A stretch of DNA of 64,000 bases from positions 1-64,000 of the forward strand of contig JAGKQI010000073.1 of the NCBI GenBank assembly GCA_018806915.1, written 5' to 3'. The position numbers were made by a program, and so were the translations under genes. Shown here piece after piece: positions 62,893 through 64,000 of the stretch. This stretch comes from Phytophthora colocasiae. Its lineage: Eukaryota > Oomycota > Peronosporomycetes > Peronosporales > Peronosporaceae. The notes under the pieces are model-generated. The model saw only the letters and a program-made list of their open reading frames with translations. It had not been told where the DNA came from and did no database searches. Numbering within the stretch: the first letter of the stretch is position 1; each line of letters starts with the position of its first letter.

Positions 62893-64000
62893 TGTTGTAG
62901 CGGTTGCTACAAGTACAACACGTTGTTGGGATTCTGCCCAGCAACTGCTGTACTCAGAGACTTCTCATCAAGTCGTTTTGAAACCTCGAACGCAGCGGTG
63001 ATGCAACGGACGACTGATCGTGAAGACAATGCATATTGTAGTTAGCTCTAGCTAACGATGAATGAACTCACTTCTACATTTACTACGAAGGCGACGAACG
63101 AACAAAGAATTCTTTAGCTGGGACGTCGCACCCAGTATGGAAGAAGCCGACGAGGTGATGGAGGCTACGGGGACTCATTTAGGGCATGAGATGCCAATTG
63201 CTGTGTACCCCCCGTTACCACATGATATACGATTGGAAGAAACCACTACGAGAACGTTGGTACAAGGTGGAGACACAAGTCGCCAAGTCGAAGCACTGGC
63301 TCAGCACTCAGCAGCAGTTCAACAGCGGACCGCGGAGCAGCTTGGGCAGGTAAAACGCCAACAGGACCATCTGGCCGCTCAAACGTCAGAGTATCTACAG
63401 GCTCAGCATGACCGACAGTCGGCATTGTCAGAGCAACAGCTGGAGATGCAGCGGCAAATGGAAGAACATCGCAAGTATATAGAGGAACAATACCGATTGC
63501 TGCGAGCTGCGCAGGAAGCAGTCGGACTGCAAGGCCAGCGCCTTGAGAGCCTGGCAGAGGCGGTGCAACCTCACTTGCAGGCCCGATGGGGTGCCTTCGC
63601 TCAAGGTGTTGAGCCGACGGGGGACCAACGACCACTGGGAACACCAGCTGTCACTGTGGCAGCGGGAACAAACTTGCCCGTTCCTCCTATATATCGCGGT
63701 AGCTCAAAGAAGGAGAAACGTGACTTCATGGATAGTTATGCTATCTACTCCAGGCGCATCAAGGCGCTTAATCAAGGGACACAATCAAAAGTTTTTGTGA
63801 TGCCGTTAAGTTCTTGTATCGAACAAGGCACTTTAGTTCGGATTTGTGAATTCGAGCTTTTCAAGCAAGAGAAGGACGTCACAGAAGCTGAGTGGCGAGA
63901 CTACTTCCTATCCGCGCGGATGCCAGACAATACAGCTTATAAAACACTTGATCGAGAAGTGAAGAAACTCTGTATGGATGTGGATCTGCAAGACGCTGAG
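62893..64000 (+). mobile_element. LTR retroelement running off the right edge
   Basis: The break with locus-1 homology is at 62892/62893, and the new sequence starts TGTTGTAGCGGTTGCTACAA, a typical TG start with internal dyad symmetry, followed by a gag-like frame. The LTR end and the other terminus are not visible, so class and target duplication cannot be settled. Confidence 0.65.
63137..64000 (+). CDS. Retroelement gag-like ORF, 3' end outside window
   Basis: ATG at 63137 (MEEADEVMEATGTHLGHEMP), open for 288 codons to the window end. A long Gln/Glu-rich coiled coil (QQRTAEQLGQVKRQQDHLAA, SEQQLEMQRQMEEHRKYIEE) is followed by a capsid-like stretch: PPIYRGSSKKEKRDFMDSYA, VFVMPLSSCIEQGTL and TEAEWRDYFLSARMPDN. 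The order fits gag of oomycete LTR elements. No frameshift is seen; the zinc knuckle would lie beyond 64000. Confidence 0.7.
   Translation, partial: MEEADEVMEATGTHLGHEMPIAVYPPLPHDIRLEETTTRTLVQGGDTSRQVEALAQHSAAVQQRTAEQLGQVKRQQDHLAAQTSEYLQAQHDRQSALSEQQLEMQRQMEEHRKYIEEQYRLLRAAQEAVGLQGQRLESLAEAVQPHLQARWGAFAQGVEPTGDQRPLGTPAVTVAAGTNLPVPPIYRGSSKKEKRDFMDSYAIYSRRIKALNQGTQSKVFVMPLSSCIEQGTLVRICEFELFKQEKDVTEAEWRDYFLSARMPDNTAYKTLDREVKKLCMDVDLQDAE

Noticed and set aside
63246..63644. Minus-strand 132-codon ORF
   Set aside because: Antisense of the Gln/Glu-rich gag frame that is open to the window end.
1..64000. tRNA, rRNA or other structured RNA genes
   Set aside because: I looked for tRNA T-arm motifs near plausible cloverleaves and for rRNA words and found none I could support by eye.

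Overview
This window looks like nuclear DNA of a plant-pathogenic oomycete, most likely Phytophthora. The indicators are two Crinkler-type (CRN) effector genes with the LFLAK-class header, an oomycete bZIP factor with cysteine at the position usually held by asparagine in the basic region, a TMEM184-like gene, lipase-like genes, and several LTR retrotransposons of Phytophthora type. Introns are few and short. All assignments were made by reading the sequence; no database search was run.

Layout. 1-13535 is a large, decayed Ty3/gypsy element ('element 1', sense +). It has about 1-kb LTRs, the first cut by the window edge, and is saturated with the word GATC. 13536-15480 is a minus-strand gag-protease remnant of an older retroelement that element 1 appears to interrupt. 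16100-17275 is a decayed lipase gene. 17399-19893 is a TMEM184-like gene split by a 1068-bp deleted hAT transposon (17570-18637, 8-bp target duplication) and further damaged by frameshifts. 20247-28390 holds two CRN genes in direct orientation (minus), each frameshifted, with lipase copies and scraps between them. 28634-29941 is guanine deaminase. 30121-36561 is a 2146-aa GTPase/Cys-rich/vWA/RING protein, and a shorter paralogue of its N-terminal half lies at 36794-37966.

38751-52663 is an intact-looking 13.9-kb Ty3/gypsy element ('element 2', sense -). It has 436/430-bp LTRs and a 4-bp target duplication, and is inserted in the basic region of a bZIP gene whose two halves flank it (37950-38746 and 52664-53183). 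Its gag, protease and pol frames are one continuous frame broken only by two single UGA codons. Between pol and the 3' LTR it carries membrane-type sense ORFs and a 549-codon antisense ORF. 53478-55697 holds a zinc-finger, transposase-like fragment convergent with a SET-domain gene. 56448-57410 is an intact bZIP gene. 58157-62892 is a partial duplicate of the GTPase locus, broken by a nonsense codon, by a 917-bp insert of unrelated coiled-coil DNA containing a 52-bp-arm palindrome, and by a new LTR element at 62893 whose gag runs off the window end.

Overall this is a repeat-rich, effector-bearing region in which mobile elements of several kinds have each broken a recognisable gene. The few apparently intact host genes are guanine deaminase (5' end unresolved), the GTPase-vWA-RING gene, the SET gene and the 56.4-kb bZIP. 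Frameshifts cluster in element 1, the CRNs, the lipases and TMEM184, while the GTPase gene and element 2 have long clean frames. The damage is therefore local rather than uniform assembly noise, although raw-read confirmation would be needed for each single-base indel.
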